Part shown: positions 1-7,490 of the stretch, piece after piece
How positions within the stretch are numbered: position 1 is the stretch's first letter
Layout of the letters: every line of letters starts with the position of its first letter
Origin: UMGS1519 sp050951095
GTDB lineage: Bacteria > Actinomycetota > Coriobacteriia > Coriobacteriales > Eggerthellaceae
Assembly (NCBI GenBank): GCA_050951095.1
Contig: JBMNIQ010000003.1
Location: 1 to 64,000, forward strand
Length of the DNA: 64,000 nucleotides
Reading direction: 5' to 3'
Program-made: the position numbers and the translations under genes
Notes under the pieces: model-generated
Databases searched by the model: none
Told to the model about the DNA's origin: nothing
Seen by the model: only the letters and a program-made list of their open reading frames with translations

Positions 1-49
1 TAGCAACAGCGATTTTCGCGCGACTTTTTACTTGCCAGAAAAAAATTTT

Positions 50-91
50 GGTGGTCAAATGGTGGTCACGAAGGTGGTCAGCTGGTGGTCA
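50..91. repeat. Four phased 8-bp direct repeats (iterons)
   Basis: The octamer GGTGGTCA occurs at 50-57, 61-68, 73-80 and 84-91, so successive copies start 11, 12 and 11 bp apart, about one helical turn. This phasing places all copies on one DNA face, as expected for an array of protein-binding sites. Lying beside a tRNA 3' fragment, they resemble the arm-type sites bound by tyrosine integrases, but no integrase gene lies inside the window. Confidence 0.6.
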
Positions 92-92
92 C

Positions 93-125
93 AAAAAAAG
101 CCTGACCGTTTATGCAGGTCAGGCT
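93..125 (-). terminator. Rho-independent terminator downstream of tRNA fragment
   Basis: A perfect 9-bp stem (AGCCTGACC pairing with GGTCAGGCT) around a 9-nt loop is followed, on the minus strand, by a run of seven T. It lies just past the CCA end of the tRNA fragment, where a native tRNA terminator would be. Confidence 0.75.
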
Positions 126-133
126 AGGTGTTT

Positions 134-172
134 TGGTCGCGGGGGCTGGATTTGAACCAACGACCTCCGGGT
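134..172 (-). other. tRNA 3' fragment, attachment-site-like
   Basis: On the minus strand the sequence reads as the 3' half of a tRNA. It has part of the anticodon stem, a five-base variable loop AGGTC, a perfect T-arm (GTTGG, loop TTCAAAT, CCAGC), a 3' acceptor strand CCCCGCG, a discriminator A and an encoded CCA. The matching 5' acceptor strand and D-arm are not found in 173-222, and the anticodon stem does not close. A tRNA cut at the anticodon loop is the usual footprint of tyrosine-recombinase integration. Which side the element lay on cannot be decided here. Confidence 0.6.
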
Positions 173-222
173 AAGGAGACTGACGCCGGCGGTGTTGCCG
201 GCGAGAATACAGGGGTGAGAGC

Positions 223-1248
223 ATGGATACCGTGACGCTGGGATCAACGGGCATGAAGGTCGCGCAGAACCAATTCGGCGCGCTGCCCATCCAACGTATC
301 TCGAAGGACCAGGCCGTGGCGCTGGTGCGCCGCGCCTATGACGGCGGCATGCGCTTCTTCGATACGGCGCGCGCCTATTCGGACAGCGAGGAGAAGCTGG
401 GCGCCGCATTCGACGGTATGCGCGACAAGGTGTACATCGCATCGAAGACCATGGCGAAGACGCCGGAGGAATTCTGGAAGCAGCTGGATACGTCGCTTGC
501 GAACCTGCATACAGATTACCTGGACCTGTACCAGTTCCATTGCGTGGACCAGGTATGGGCGCCGGGCGACGGCACCGGCATGTACGAATGCATGCTGCAG
601 GCGAAGGAGCAGGGCAAGATCCGCCACATCGGCGTGACGGCACACAAGCTGGAAGTGGCGTTCGACCTGGTGAATTCCGGTTTGTACGAGACGCTGCAGT
701 ACCCGTTCAGCTACCTTGCCTCCGAACGCGAGCACGAGCTGGTGGCGCTGTGCAAGCAGAAGAACGTCGGCTTCCTGGCCATGAAGGGCATGGCCGGCGG
801 CCTGATCACGCGCTCCGATGCGGCCATGGCCTACATCGCGCAGTTCGACAACGTGCTGCCCATCTGGGGCATCCAGCGCGAATCCGAGCTGGACGAATGG
901 CTTTCGTACTTCAAGGAGACGCCGCAGATGACGCCGGAGCTGCAGGCGTTCGTGGCGCAGGAGCGCACGGAGCTTGCGGGCAACTTCTGCCGCGGCTGCG
1001 GGTACTGCCTGCCCTGCACGGCGGACATCATGATCAACCAGTGCGCACGCATGTCGCTCATGTTGCGCCGTGCACCGTCGAAGGCATGGCTGACGCCGCA
1101 GATGCAGGACGAGATGGCGAAGATCCAGGATTGCACGGAATGCGGCATATGCATGACGCGGTGCCCGTACGGGCTTGACATCCCGAACCTGCTGAAGCAG
1201 AACTACGAGGACTACCAGCGCGTCCTTGCCGGCGAGGTGCACGTGTAA
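223..1248 (+). CDS. Aldo/keto reductase with C-terminal ferredoxin-like domain
   Basis: A 341-residue cytosolic oxidoreductase. Residues 1-250 form an aldo/keto reductase barrel with the expected tetrad: Asp47 in FDTARAY, Tyr52, Lys75 in IASK and His106 in LYQFH. The C-terminus carries CRGCGYCLPC and, near residue 310, DCTECGICMTRCPYG, typical of predicted 4Fe-4S aldo/keto reductases in anaerobes. The Fe-S domain suggests electron transfer to or from ferredoxin rather than only NADPH; the substrate is unknown. The start is supported by GGGGTGA about 6 nt upstream. It is a single gene, convergent with the helicase. Confidence 0.9.
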   Translation: MDTVTLGSTGMKVAQNQFGALPIQRISKDQAVALVRRAYDGGMRFFDTARAYSDSEEKLGAAFDGMRDKVYIASKTMAKTPEEFWKQLDTSLANLHTDYLDLYQFHCVDQVWAPGDGTGMYECMLQAKEQGKIRHIGVTAHKLEVAFDLVNSGLYETLQYPFSYLASEREHELVALCKQKNVGFLAMKGMAGGLITRSDAAMAYIAQFDNVLPIWGIQRESELDEWLSYFKETPQMTPELQAFVAQERTELAGNFCRGCGYCLPCTADIMINQCARMSLMLRRAPSKAWLTPQMQDEMAKIQDCTECGICMTRCPYGLDIPNLLKQNYEDYQRVLAGEVHV

Positions 1249-1280
1249 GCACGCGCTGGCGCGGTCGTCTTGCGCGAATC

Positions 1281-1370
1281 GGGCGTGCCGCGCGCCGGTT
1301 CGGGTGGATTGGGCGTGCCGCGCGTCGGTCTGGGTGGGCCGGGCGTGTCGCGCGCCGACGTGCGGGCATG
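1281..1370. repeat. Imperfect 30-bp tandem repeat, three units
   Basis: Units begin at 1281, 1311 and 1341, each opening with GGGCGTGCCGCGCG or a one-base variant (GGGCGTGTCGCGCG). Units 1 and 2 are close copies and unit 3 has decayed. The repeat lies in the non-coding gap between two convergent genes. No function is evident. Confidence 0.6.
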
Positions 1371-1381
1371 CGAACAGGTGC

Positions 1382-1420
1382 AAAACGGGACCCCGGACCT
1401 GGGCGGTTCGGGGCCCCGTT
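1382..1420 (-). terminator. Terminator of the HelD-like gene
   Basis: Twelve-base arms at 1384-1395 and 1409-1420 pair with one mismatch. On the minus strand the stem is followed by TTTT. It lies 55 bp beyond the helicase stop codon. Confidence 0.55.
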
Positions 1421-1474
1421 CGCGTTACAGCGCATTGCGGCCGCAGGGAGATGCGTGGTGGACGCGCGTCGCCG

Positions 1475-3589
1475 CTATTTCAGCAGCGGCGTCAGCGGTC
1501 CCTGGCTGATCAGCGTGACCTGCTGCGTGGCGCGCGAGATGGCCGTGTACAGGCGGTGGCGCGAAAGGTCGTTGCCATCGAATACGGTTGCCTGCGCATC
1601 CGGGATGATGACGCGGTCGAACTCCAGGCCCTTCGCCAGCTTCAGGTCCAGCAGGACGGTGCCGCCGGCGGGCAGCGCGTCGTTGCGGCCCACCATGGTT
1701 ATGGGCTCGTCTGCCAGCAGCTTGCCCAGCCAGCGGGCGCGCTCCGGGCTGGCGGCGATGACGGCCGTCAGGCCCTCCTGGCCGTCCGCCTGCTGCACGG
1801 CGGTGCGGATGGCGGCCTCGTATTCGTCGTCCGTGCCGCATTCGACGATGGCCGGCTCCACGCCGGGGCGCTGGACGGACGTGGCCTTCATGGCCTCATT
1901 CGGGTCCATGAGCTTTGTGAACAGCGCCGTGATCTCGGGGGACGAGCGGTAGCTGGTCAGCAGCTGCACCTCGTCCACGCTGCCCTTCGCCCGCTGGAAG
2001 ATGTCTTTGACCTGCGCGAACGTGGCCGTGCCCTCCTTGATGGCCTGGTTCTCGTCGCCCAGCAGCAGGAAGTGCGCATTGTAGAAGTAACGGGCCAGCA
2101 CCATCAGCTGCGGCGCCGTGTAGTCCTGCACCTCGTCGATCATCACGTACTGCGCATGGCGGTTGCCGAATCCCGTCAGCGCCATCTTCAGGTACAGGAA
2201 CTCGGCGGACGTCAGGCTCTGCTTGCCCAGCATGCGCATGCCGATGCGGTCCACGCGCAGCCATTGGCCGTCCTCGATGGCCTCGTGCACGGGCTGGTAG
2301 CGGTATTTCAGGTACGTGCGGGCAAGGTCCTCCCACTCGTCTTCGGCCTGGGGATTCAGGTGGCGCTTGAAGATGTCCTCCTGCTGCTCGTCCGTCAGGT
2401 CCAGCAGGCTGTCCTGCACCTCCTCCGTCTTGCACAGGCGCTCCACGCGCTGGTCCACGCGGTCGTGGAGATCCTCCACCACCAGCGAAGCCAGGTGCAC
2501 GCCGGGCTGGAACCGGCTGTACTTCTGCACCAGCTGGCGAACGGAGGCCCCGCTCACCACGCGTTCTTCGTCCACGCGCAGGTCCGCGAAGTCATTGCGG
2601 TCGAACTCCAGCGCGGGCACGCGCTCGTCTATCTCGCGCAGCGACTCCGCCGAGGCGTCCTTGCCCAGCCCGCGGTCGCCCAAACCCAGCTTGCGCATCA
2701 TGTCGTCCCAGGTCATGGTTTCGGGATTGCTTTCGCCCATCTCCGGCAGCACGTTGTCGATGTACTGTTGGAACACGGGGTTCGGCGTGATCAGGAACAC
2801 CTGGCTGGGGTCCAGCGTCTCGCGTTTCTGGTAGAACAGGTACGCGATGCGCTGCAGCAGCACGCTGGTCTTGCCGCTGCCGGCGATGCCGTTCACCAGC
2901 AGCGCGGACGTGTCCTCGTGGCGGACCACCTGGTTCTGCTCCTTCTGGATGGTGGCCGTGATGGCCGTCATGCGGTCGGAGCGGCGCTTCGACAGCGAGG
3001 CCAGCAGCAGCGGATCCTGGATGGCTACGGTGGTGTCGAAGTACGCGTTCAGCGTGTCGCCGTCGATGTCGAACTGGCGGCGCAGCTTCAGGTCGGCCGT
3101 GATGGTGCGGCCGTTCGCCTGGTACGACGTGCGGCCGTTGTCCTGGTTGTAGTACGTCTCGGCAACGGGGCTGCGCCAGTCCACGATGAAGTGGCGGTAG
3201 TTCTCGTCCGTCATGCCGGCGCTGCCGATGTAGATGTCGCGCGCGGGCGCGCCGGGCTTGAACTGCAGCGACACCTTCGCGAAGTACGGCTGGCGCAGCA
3301 GCAGGTTCGCGCGGCGCAGGCGTTCGGCGTTCACGTCGTTGAACTGGTTGTAGGCGTCCATGATCTTGTGCATGGACTCTATCTCCACGTACGTTTCCAG
3401 GTTCACGTCGTTGCCGAAGTCGAGCGTCAGCTCGTCCAGCATGTTGTCCTTGTCCACGATGGCCTGCTCCAGCATGTCGTGCAGCTTGATGCTGGTCTCG
3501 TGCTGGATGTCCTTCAGCTTCGCGTACGTTTCGGTCAGATGATCCTGCTCTTCGGCGAATACGGGATCGGTTTCGGGTGTTTCGGGCAT
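1475..3589 (-). CDS. helD: HelD-like UvrD/Rep superfamily 1 helicase
   Basis: A 704-residue ATP-dependent protein of the family that binds stalled RNA polymerase and releases it from nucleic acid. The N-terminus is a long charged coiled-coil region (1-100), as in HelD, followed by the characteristic DWRSPVAETYY at 137-147. Helicase motifs are clear: IQKEQN before Walker A GIAGSGKT (234-241), Walker B DEVQDY, LTSYRSSPE, GLEFDRVIIPDA and the motif VI region YTAISRATQQ. AAAGGAG lies 8 nt before the ATG. It is monocistronic and ends at a predicted terminator. Helicase identity is strong; the RNA polymerase role rests on family knowledge. Confidence 0.88.
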   Translation of the reverse strand: MPETPETDPVFAEEQDHLTETYAKLKDIQHETSIKLHDMLEQAIVDKDNMLDELTLDFGNDVNLETYVEIESMHKIMDAYNQFNDVNAERLRRANLLLRQPYFAKVSLQFKPGAPARDIYIGSAGMTDENYRHFIVDWRSPVAETYYNQDNGRTSYQANGRTITADLKLRRQFDIDGDTLNAYFDTTVAIQDPLLLASLSKRRSDRMTAITATIQKEQNQVVRHEDTSALLVNGIAGSGKTSVLLQRIAYLFYQKRETLDPSQVFLITPNPVFQQYIDNVLPEMGESNPETMTWDDMMRKLGLGDRGLGKDASAESLREIDERVPALEFDRNDFADLRVDEERVVSGASVRQLVQKYSRFQPGVHLASLVVEDLHDRVDQRVERLCKTEEVQDSLLDLTDEQQEDIFKRHLNPQAEDEWEDLARTYLKYRYQPVHEAIEDGQWLRVDRIGMRMLGKQSLTSAEFLYLKMALTGFGNRHAQYVMIDEVQDYTAPQLMVLARYFYNAHFLLLGDENQAIKEGTATFAQVKDIFQRAKGSVDEVQLLTSYRSSPEITALFTKLMDPNEAMKATSVQRPGVEPAIVECGTDDEYEAAIRTAVQQADGQEGLTAVIAASPERARWLGKLLADEPITMVGRNDALPAGGTVLLDLKLAKGLEFDRVIIPDAQATVFDGNDLSRHRLYTAISRATQQVTLISQGPLTPLLK

Positions 3590-3853
3590 GGTTCTCCTTT
3601 AGGTGCGGATGGAACGGGATGCCTTGGACGGTCGGCTGCGATCCGGGTGTCTCCGATCGGTGAGGTCGCGCATGCCGTCTTTCGCAATTTCGGCATAGCA
3701 TCATAACAGGATGTCTTGGCGCTTATGTGGAAGCCGGGTGCCCGCGTTAGCGCTGCGGTGCTGCGGCGCTGCGGAAGTTGGAGGTCGGCATCAGCTTTGC
3801 GTCGCCTTCGCGTGATGCCGTCGTGAGGGCGGGCATGCCCGCTAATGCCGGCG

Positions 3854-4351
3854 TCAGTTTCGCGGTGCCGTTGCGTGATGCGCCGCATGGTGCGCGCACC
3901 ACAGCAGCAGGGCGAATGTGGCGCCCATGATGACCAGGCCGAAAGCGTCGAAGCTGATGAAGCGCCCGATGCTGTCCGCAAGCGCGGCGTGCGCCGGCGT
4001 CAGCTGGCCCAGCACGTACCGTTCGCCTGCCAAACCCACGACCTGCTGCGCCAGGACGACGCCGAACAGCGTCCGGTGCTTCAGCGGGCTGAGAATCACC
4101 AGCGGATACGTGACGTTCCACATCAGGAAAGCGATGCCCAGCCCTTGCAGGGCGTAATTGCCCACGTCGCCGCTCAGCTCGTACGCTCCGGCGAACGCCC
4201 CCGGGTTCGCGATGAAGCCTGCGGCGCACTGCACGTTCACTGCGAATACCACGGCCACGGCGATGCGCGCCAGCCAGGCCGCGCCGGCCGTGCGCCGGTC
4301 CTGCCGATGCGTTCCGGCGGCGGATGCGGGTTCGTTTGCGCGTGCGTCCAT
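3854..4351 (-). CDS. Small integral membrane protein, four TM helices
   Basis: A 165-residue protein of unknown function. After a polar N-terminus it has hydrophobic segments at about 26-46, 65-90, 95-110 and 133-153 and a His-rich tail (HHAAHH). There are no catalytic motifs. The start has a perfect AGGAGG 7 nt upstream. It is divergent from the TetR gene at 4477, with about 125 bp between, so that regulator may control it; this is inference from layout only. Confidence 0.7.
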   Translation of the reverse strand: MDARANEPASAAGTHRQDRRTAGAAWLARIAVAVVFAVNVQCAAGFIANPGAFAGAYELSGDVGNYALQGLGIAFLMWNVTYPLVILSPLKHRTLFGVVLAQQVVGLAGERYVLGQLTPAHAALADSIGRFISFDAFGLVIMGATFALLLWCAHHAAHHATAPRN

Positions 4352-4412
4352 GCTTTTCCTCCTGTTCGCTTCGCCTGCATTCTACGCCAGCGGGCAGCGC
4401 GGCGCCGCCTGT

Positions 4413-4418
4413 TACAAT
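4413..4418 (+). promoter_or_regulatory. Possible -10 element of tetR
   Basis: TACAAT lies 58 bp before the TetR start in the divergent intergenic region. No convincing -35 hexamer is visible, so this is tentative. Confidence 0.25.
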
Positions 4419-4476
4419 GGCGGGGACGAATACATGGACGGGCGTACGGTGGGCGCCGTTGCGGCAAGGAGTACGG

Positions 4477-5109
4477 ATGACGAAGAACGAGCTGCGCTAC
4501 CAGGGAACGGAGCTGCAGCTGATGGATGCCTTCTCCCGGGCCATCGTGCAGCGTCCGCTGGACCGCATCACGGTCACCGGCCTGGCAGAGGATGCGGGCA
4601 TCAGCAAGGCGGCTTTCTACCTGCATTACCGCGATGTGCACGACCTTGCCGAGACGTTTGCGGCCGATTACGCGCTCGACCAGGTGGAGGCAATGGCGTA
4701 CCGCGCGGATTTCGTGCGCGACCCGCAGCGCTTCGCGGCCGGGTTCCTGGCCGACCTTTCGCGCGACGGCATCGGCGCCGCGCTGGTGGAGAACGGGTTG
4801 GAACCCGTGTATTTGGACGAGCTGACGAACGACCTGGTGGATGCGCTGTGCGCCGATGGGCTGCTGCCGGAAAGCGCGTCGTCGTCCTTCGAGGCGACAG
4901 AGGGAACGGCGGCGGACGGCGGTGCCGGCTTGCGGCTGCGCATGACGGCGCAGTTCGTGTTCCACGGCATGGCGTCCCTGTCGTTTCGCTATGCGGACCA
5001 CCCTGCGGAGTTCGGACAGGTGGCGGGCACGCTGCTGCAGGCGCTGCTGGCGCAGGCCGGGCACGGTGCGGATGCAGGGGATGCCACGAGCGCGGGGAGC
5101 GTCGGCTAG
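4477..5109 (+). CDS. TetR/AcrR family transcriptional regulator
   Basis: A 210-residue DNA-binding regulator. The N-terminal helix-turn-helix (about 33-54) reads VTGLAEDAGISKAAFYLHY, the TetR signature, followed by a variable helical ligand-binding domain. The ATG at 4477 is chosen because AAGGAG sits 5 nt upstream and the conserved domain begins right after it; the frame is open further upstream without support. It is divergent from a membrane protein gene, a common arrangement for TetR repressors and their targets. The C-terminus resembles TetR proteins with a domain near the DhaS type, but I cannot place the ligand. Confidence 0.85.
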   Translation: MTKNELRYQGTELQLMDAFSRAIVQRPLDRITVTGLAEDAGISKAAFYLHYRDVHDLAETFAADYALDQVEAMAYRADFVRDPQRFAAGFLADLSRDGIGAALVENGLEPVYLDELTNDLVDALCADGLLPESASSSFEATEGTAADGGAGLRLRMTAQFVFHGMASLSFRYADHPAEFGQVAGTLLQALLAQAGHGADAGDATSAGSVG

Positions 5110-5131
5110 ACCGCTGCCCCAGGCCGCTGCG

Positions 5132-5899
5132 CTAGATGGCTGCCGGGCGCGTGCCGGCGATGAGGTCCTCCACCACTTCCGAAGCCGCGATCATGCCCAC
5201 CACGGGCGGGACGAACGGCACGGAGCCGGGGACGGGGCGCGTACGTGCGCTGTCCGGCGGCTCTTGCGCCGGCGTGCCGGCTTCCGCATGCCCGGGGTCT
5301 GCCGGGCGCAGCGGCGGCTCCTTCGAATACACGACCTTCAGGTGCTTCACGCCGCGCTTGCGCAGCTCCTTGCGGATGATCTTCGCAAGCGGGCAGATGG
5401 ACGTGTCGTAGATGTCGGCCACTTCGAACCGCGCGGGGTCCAGCTTGTTGCCGGCGCCCATGCTGCTGATGATGGGCGTTCCGCATGCTTCGGCCTGCAT
5501 GATCAGCTGCAGCTTCGCCGTGACGGTGTCCACTGCATCCACGACGTAGTCGTAATCGCGGAAGTCGAACTCGCCGGCCGTGGCGGGCAGGTAGAAGCAC
5601 CGGTGCACGGTCACGGTGCAATCCGGGTTGATGTCGTGCACGCGCCGCGCCATGATGTCGGCCTTGTATTCGCCCAACGTGCTTGTGGTGGCCACAATCT
5701 GGCGGTTCACGTTCGTGATGTCCACGGTGTCGCTGTCCACCAGGTCCAATGCCCCCACGCCGCTGCGGGCGAGCGCCTCCGTCACGTATCCGCCCACGCC
5801 GCCGATGCCGAATACGGCCACACGGGCGTTCGCAAGCGTATCCAGGGCTTCGGGGCCCAGCAGCAGCCGGGTGCGGGTGAATCTATCGGGATCGGACAT
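5132..5899 (-). CDS. tcdA: tRNA threonylcarbamoyladenosine dehydratase
   Basis: A 255-residue E1-like/ThiF-fold enzyme that cyclises t6A37 of tRNAs to ct6A using ATP. The nucleotide-binding glycine motif VFGIGGVGGYV occurs at about 29-39, followed by LVDSDTVDITNVNRQ and the downstream DAVDTVTAK of the family. Length matches TcdA/YgdL. Starting ATG is preceded by AAAGGAG. The C-terminal third is Pro/Glu-rich (GHAEAGTPAQEPP), an unusual insertion before the conserved tail. It is convergent with tetR and separated from it by only 22 bp. Confidence 0.85.
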   Translation of the reverse strand: MSDPDRFTRTRLLLGPEALDTLANARVAVFGIGGVGGYVTEALARSGVGALDLVDSDTVDITNVNRQIVATTSTLGEYKADIMARRVHDINPDCTVTVHRCFYLPATAGEFDFRDYDYVVDAVDTVTAKLQLIMQAEACGTPIISSMGAGNKLDPARFEVADIYDTSICPLAKIIRKELRKRGVKHLKVVYSKEPPLRPADPGHAEAGTPAQEPPDSARTRPVPGSVPFVPPVVGMIAASEVVEDLIAGTRPAAI

Positions 5900-6001
5900 G
5901 ATGCGCTCCTTTTGCTGACGGGCGGTTCGGGGCCATCGCCTGCTTCGCGCGGCGCGCGGGGCTGCCCGCCGGGCTTTCCCGTGGCGGGCCTGCTTGCGGC
6001 G

Positions 6002-6745
6002 TTATCCCAGCGAGACGCTTACGAGCACGATGGCCATGCCGATGATAGCACCCGTGATGGCCGTTTTCTTGCTCTCGGAATGGACCATGTGCGGCAGCAG
6101 CTCGAACAGCACCAGGTAGGCGATCATGCCCAGCGTCAGCGAGATCAGGATGCCCACGGCGAAGTCGTCGATGGCGAACCACAGCGAGTTCATCAGCAGG
6201 CCGCCCACGAACGTGGACAGGATGGCGGCGGACATGAGCGCCGCCTTCTTCCCCCGCGTCTCCTGCTCCAATGTGGCGAAGATGATCATGCCCATGGGAA
6301 CGTTGTGCAGGCCTACGCCGAGGGCCACGAGCAAGCCGGCCTGCAGCGATTCCGCGGACACGCTGTACACCGTCATGCCCTCGATGAGGTTATGCAGCGT
6401 CACGGCGATGGTGGTCATGATGCCGATGTGCAGCGTATTGTTCTCGCTGCAGTCGTGATGCGCCGTGATGGTCTCGTCGTCGTGGTCCGGAATGAAATGG
6501 TCCAGCAGGCGCAGCACGCCGATGCCGGCGAGTATGCAGACGATGATGATGAGCGGCATGAACGGCGAGCTCTCCAGATGCTCCTGCGCCTCCGGCAGCA
6601 AGTCTGCAAGCGCGAGCGTGGTCAGGGCGCCGAATGCGACGGCGATGGATACCTGTTCCACTTTGCGATGGTCGTTCGTCAGCTTCGTGATGAACGCGCC
6701 CAGCAATATGAACAAGCCCAGCAGGAACGTGATAAGCAGGGGCAT
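6002..6745 (-). CDS. ZIP family divalent metal transporter
   Basis: A 247-residue membrane transporter, probably for zinc or a related divalent metal. About seven to eight hydrophobic segments surround a His/Asp-rich cytoplasmic loop (DHDDETITAHHDCSE, 87-101). The first metal motif is canonical, HNLIEG (118-123). The second, normally HNxPEG, reads HNVPMG (147-152), replacing the metal-ligand Glu by Met. LPHMVHSE supplies further His near the C-terminus. AAAGGA lies upstream of the ATG. It is transcribed alone. The altered ligand may change metal preference; that is inference. Confidence 0.82.
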   Translation of the reverse strand: MPLLITFLLGLFILLGAFITKLTNDHRKVEQVSIAVAFGALTTLALADLLPEAQEHLESSPFMPLIIIVCILAGIGVLRLLDHFIPDHDDETITAHHDCSENNTLHIGIMTTIAVTLHNLIEGMTVYSVSAESLQAGLLVALGVGLHNVPMGMIIFATLEQETRGKKAALMSAAILSTFVGGLLMNSLWFAIDDFAVGILISLTLGMIAYLVLFELLPHMVHSESKKTAITGAIIGMAIVLVSVSLG

Positions 6746-7100
6746 GGCGTTTCCTTTCAGAGGGGGGTGCGGACGGCGCGCAGCCTGCCGCCGCCGGCCA
6801 AGGACGTCTGCCGGCGGTTCCCCGCGGTATGTTTCGCATGGAACGATACCATAGGGAGACGGTGGGAAAATCCTGCCGGGCGAACGTGCGCATCACCTGG
6901 AAATATGAACATATGCGCAGATGAAACGGCAAATTTGAAAATACCTGATAGAAGCGCCGCGCACTGCTTCGCCCCGCGGCCGATTCGGTTGCCGCTAACA
7001 GTTAGAAATAACTAATATAGTTTTTGTGAAGACGGGTTTCCCGCCGGTGCCGTATTTTTGGGCTGCGGAGATTCCATGCCTGCGAATGGAAGGAGACGGC
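6746..7100. other. Intergenic region with overlapping palindromes
   Basis: This 355-bp gap lies between the divergent ZIP gene and the NTPase remnant. Its only evident structure is at 6995-7013: an 11-bp palindrome CTAACAGTTAG overlapping a second dyad AGTTA/TAACT with spacer GAAA. It looks like an operator in an AT-rich patch. No open frame is convincing. Confidence 0.45.
6995..7013. promoter_or_regulatory. Overlapping dyads, candidate operator
   Basis: CTAACAGTTAG (6995-7005) and AGTTA-GAAA-TAACT (7000-7013) overlap. They stand out from the GC-rich surroundings, about 90 bp before the P-loop NTPase remnant. The binding protein is not recognisable. Confidence 0.4.
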
Positions 7101-7415
7101 ATGCTGTTCGTGCTGACGGGCGATATCCAAACGGGCAAGTCGCGCTGGCTGGAGCGGCTTGTCTCCGATCTCGGGCGCCAGGGCGTGCGCTGCGCGGGCG
7201 TGGTGGCGCCCGGCGTCTGGCGGCCGTGCGTCCAGCAGCCGCCCGAGGCGCGTGCGGTGGGCGCGGCGCCGGACGACCCTTACGAGAAGTTGGGCATCGA
7301 CAACGTCATGTTGCCCGAGGGGACGCGCGTGCGCTTCGCTGACCGCCGTGACTTGGCGCAGCGGCAGACGGACGTGTCGCGCGGCATGGGATGGATGTTC
7401 TATCCGGACGCCATT
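7101..7415 (+). pseudogene. Truncated P-loop nucleotide-binding protein
   Basis: About 105 residues resembling the N-terminal half of a small nucleoside-triphosphatase family (DUF2478/THEP1-like, assignment from memory). They include Walker A GDIQTGKS near residue 8, GVVAPGVW, KLGIDNVMLPEGTR and FADRRDLA. The ATG at 7101 has a good AAGGAGA upstream. After GWMFYPDAI resemblance stops and no Walker B follows; the open frame runs on only as antisense of the flavodiiron gene. A hairpin begins at 7417, right at the break. I read this as a 3'-truncated gene. Confidence 0.5.
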
Positions 7416-7416
7416 C

Positions 7417-7459
7417 GGCCCCGCCGGCGTGCTGTCTCGCCAACGGGGCCGTGTTGTTT
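7417..7459 (+). terminator. Hairpin after the truncated NTPase
   Basis: Seven-base arms GGCCCCG (7417-7423) and CGGGGCC (7444-7450) are followed by GTGTTGTTT. The T tract is interrupted and the loop is long, so this is a weak terminator candidate. Confidence 0.35.
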
Positions 7460-7490
7460 CCCAAGGTTTCGGGACGGGTGCGTATCCGGG

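Noticed and set aside
134..222. A complete tRNA gene on the minus strand
   Set aside because: The 5' acceptor strand CGCGGGG and a D-arm are absent from the required positions and the anticodon stem does not pair.
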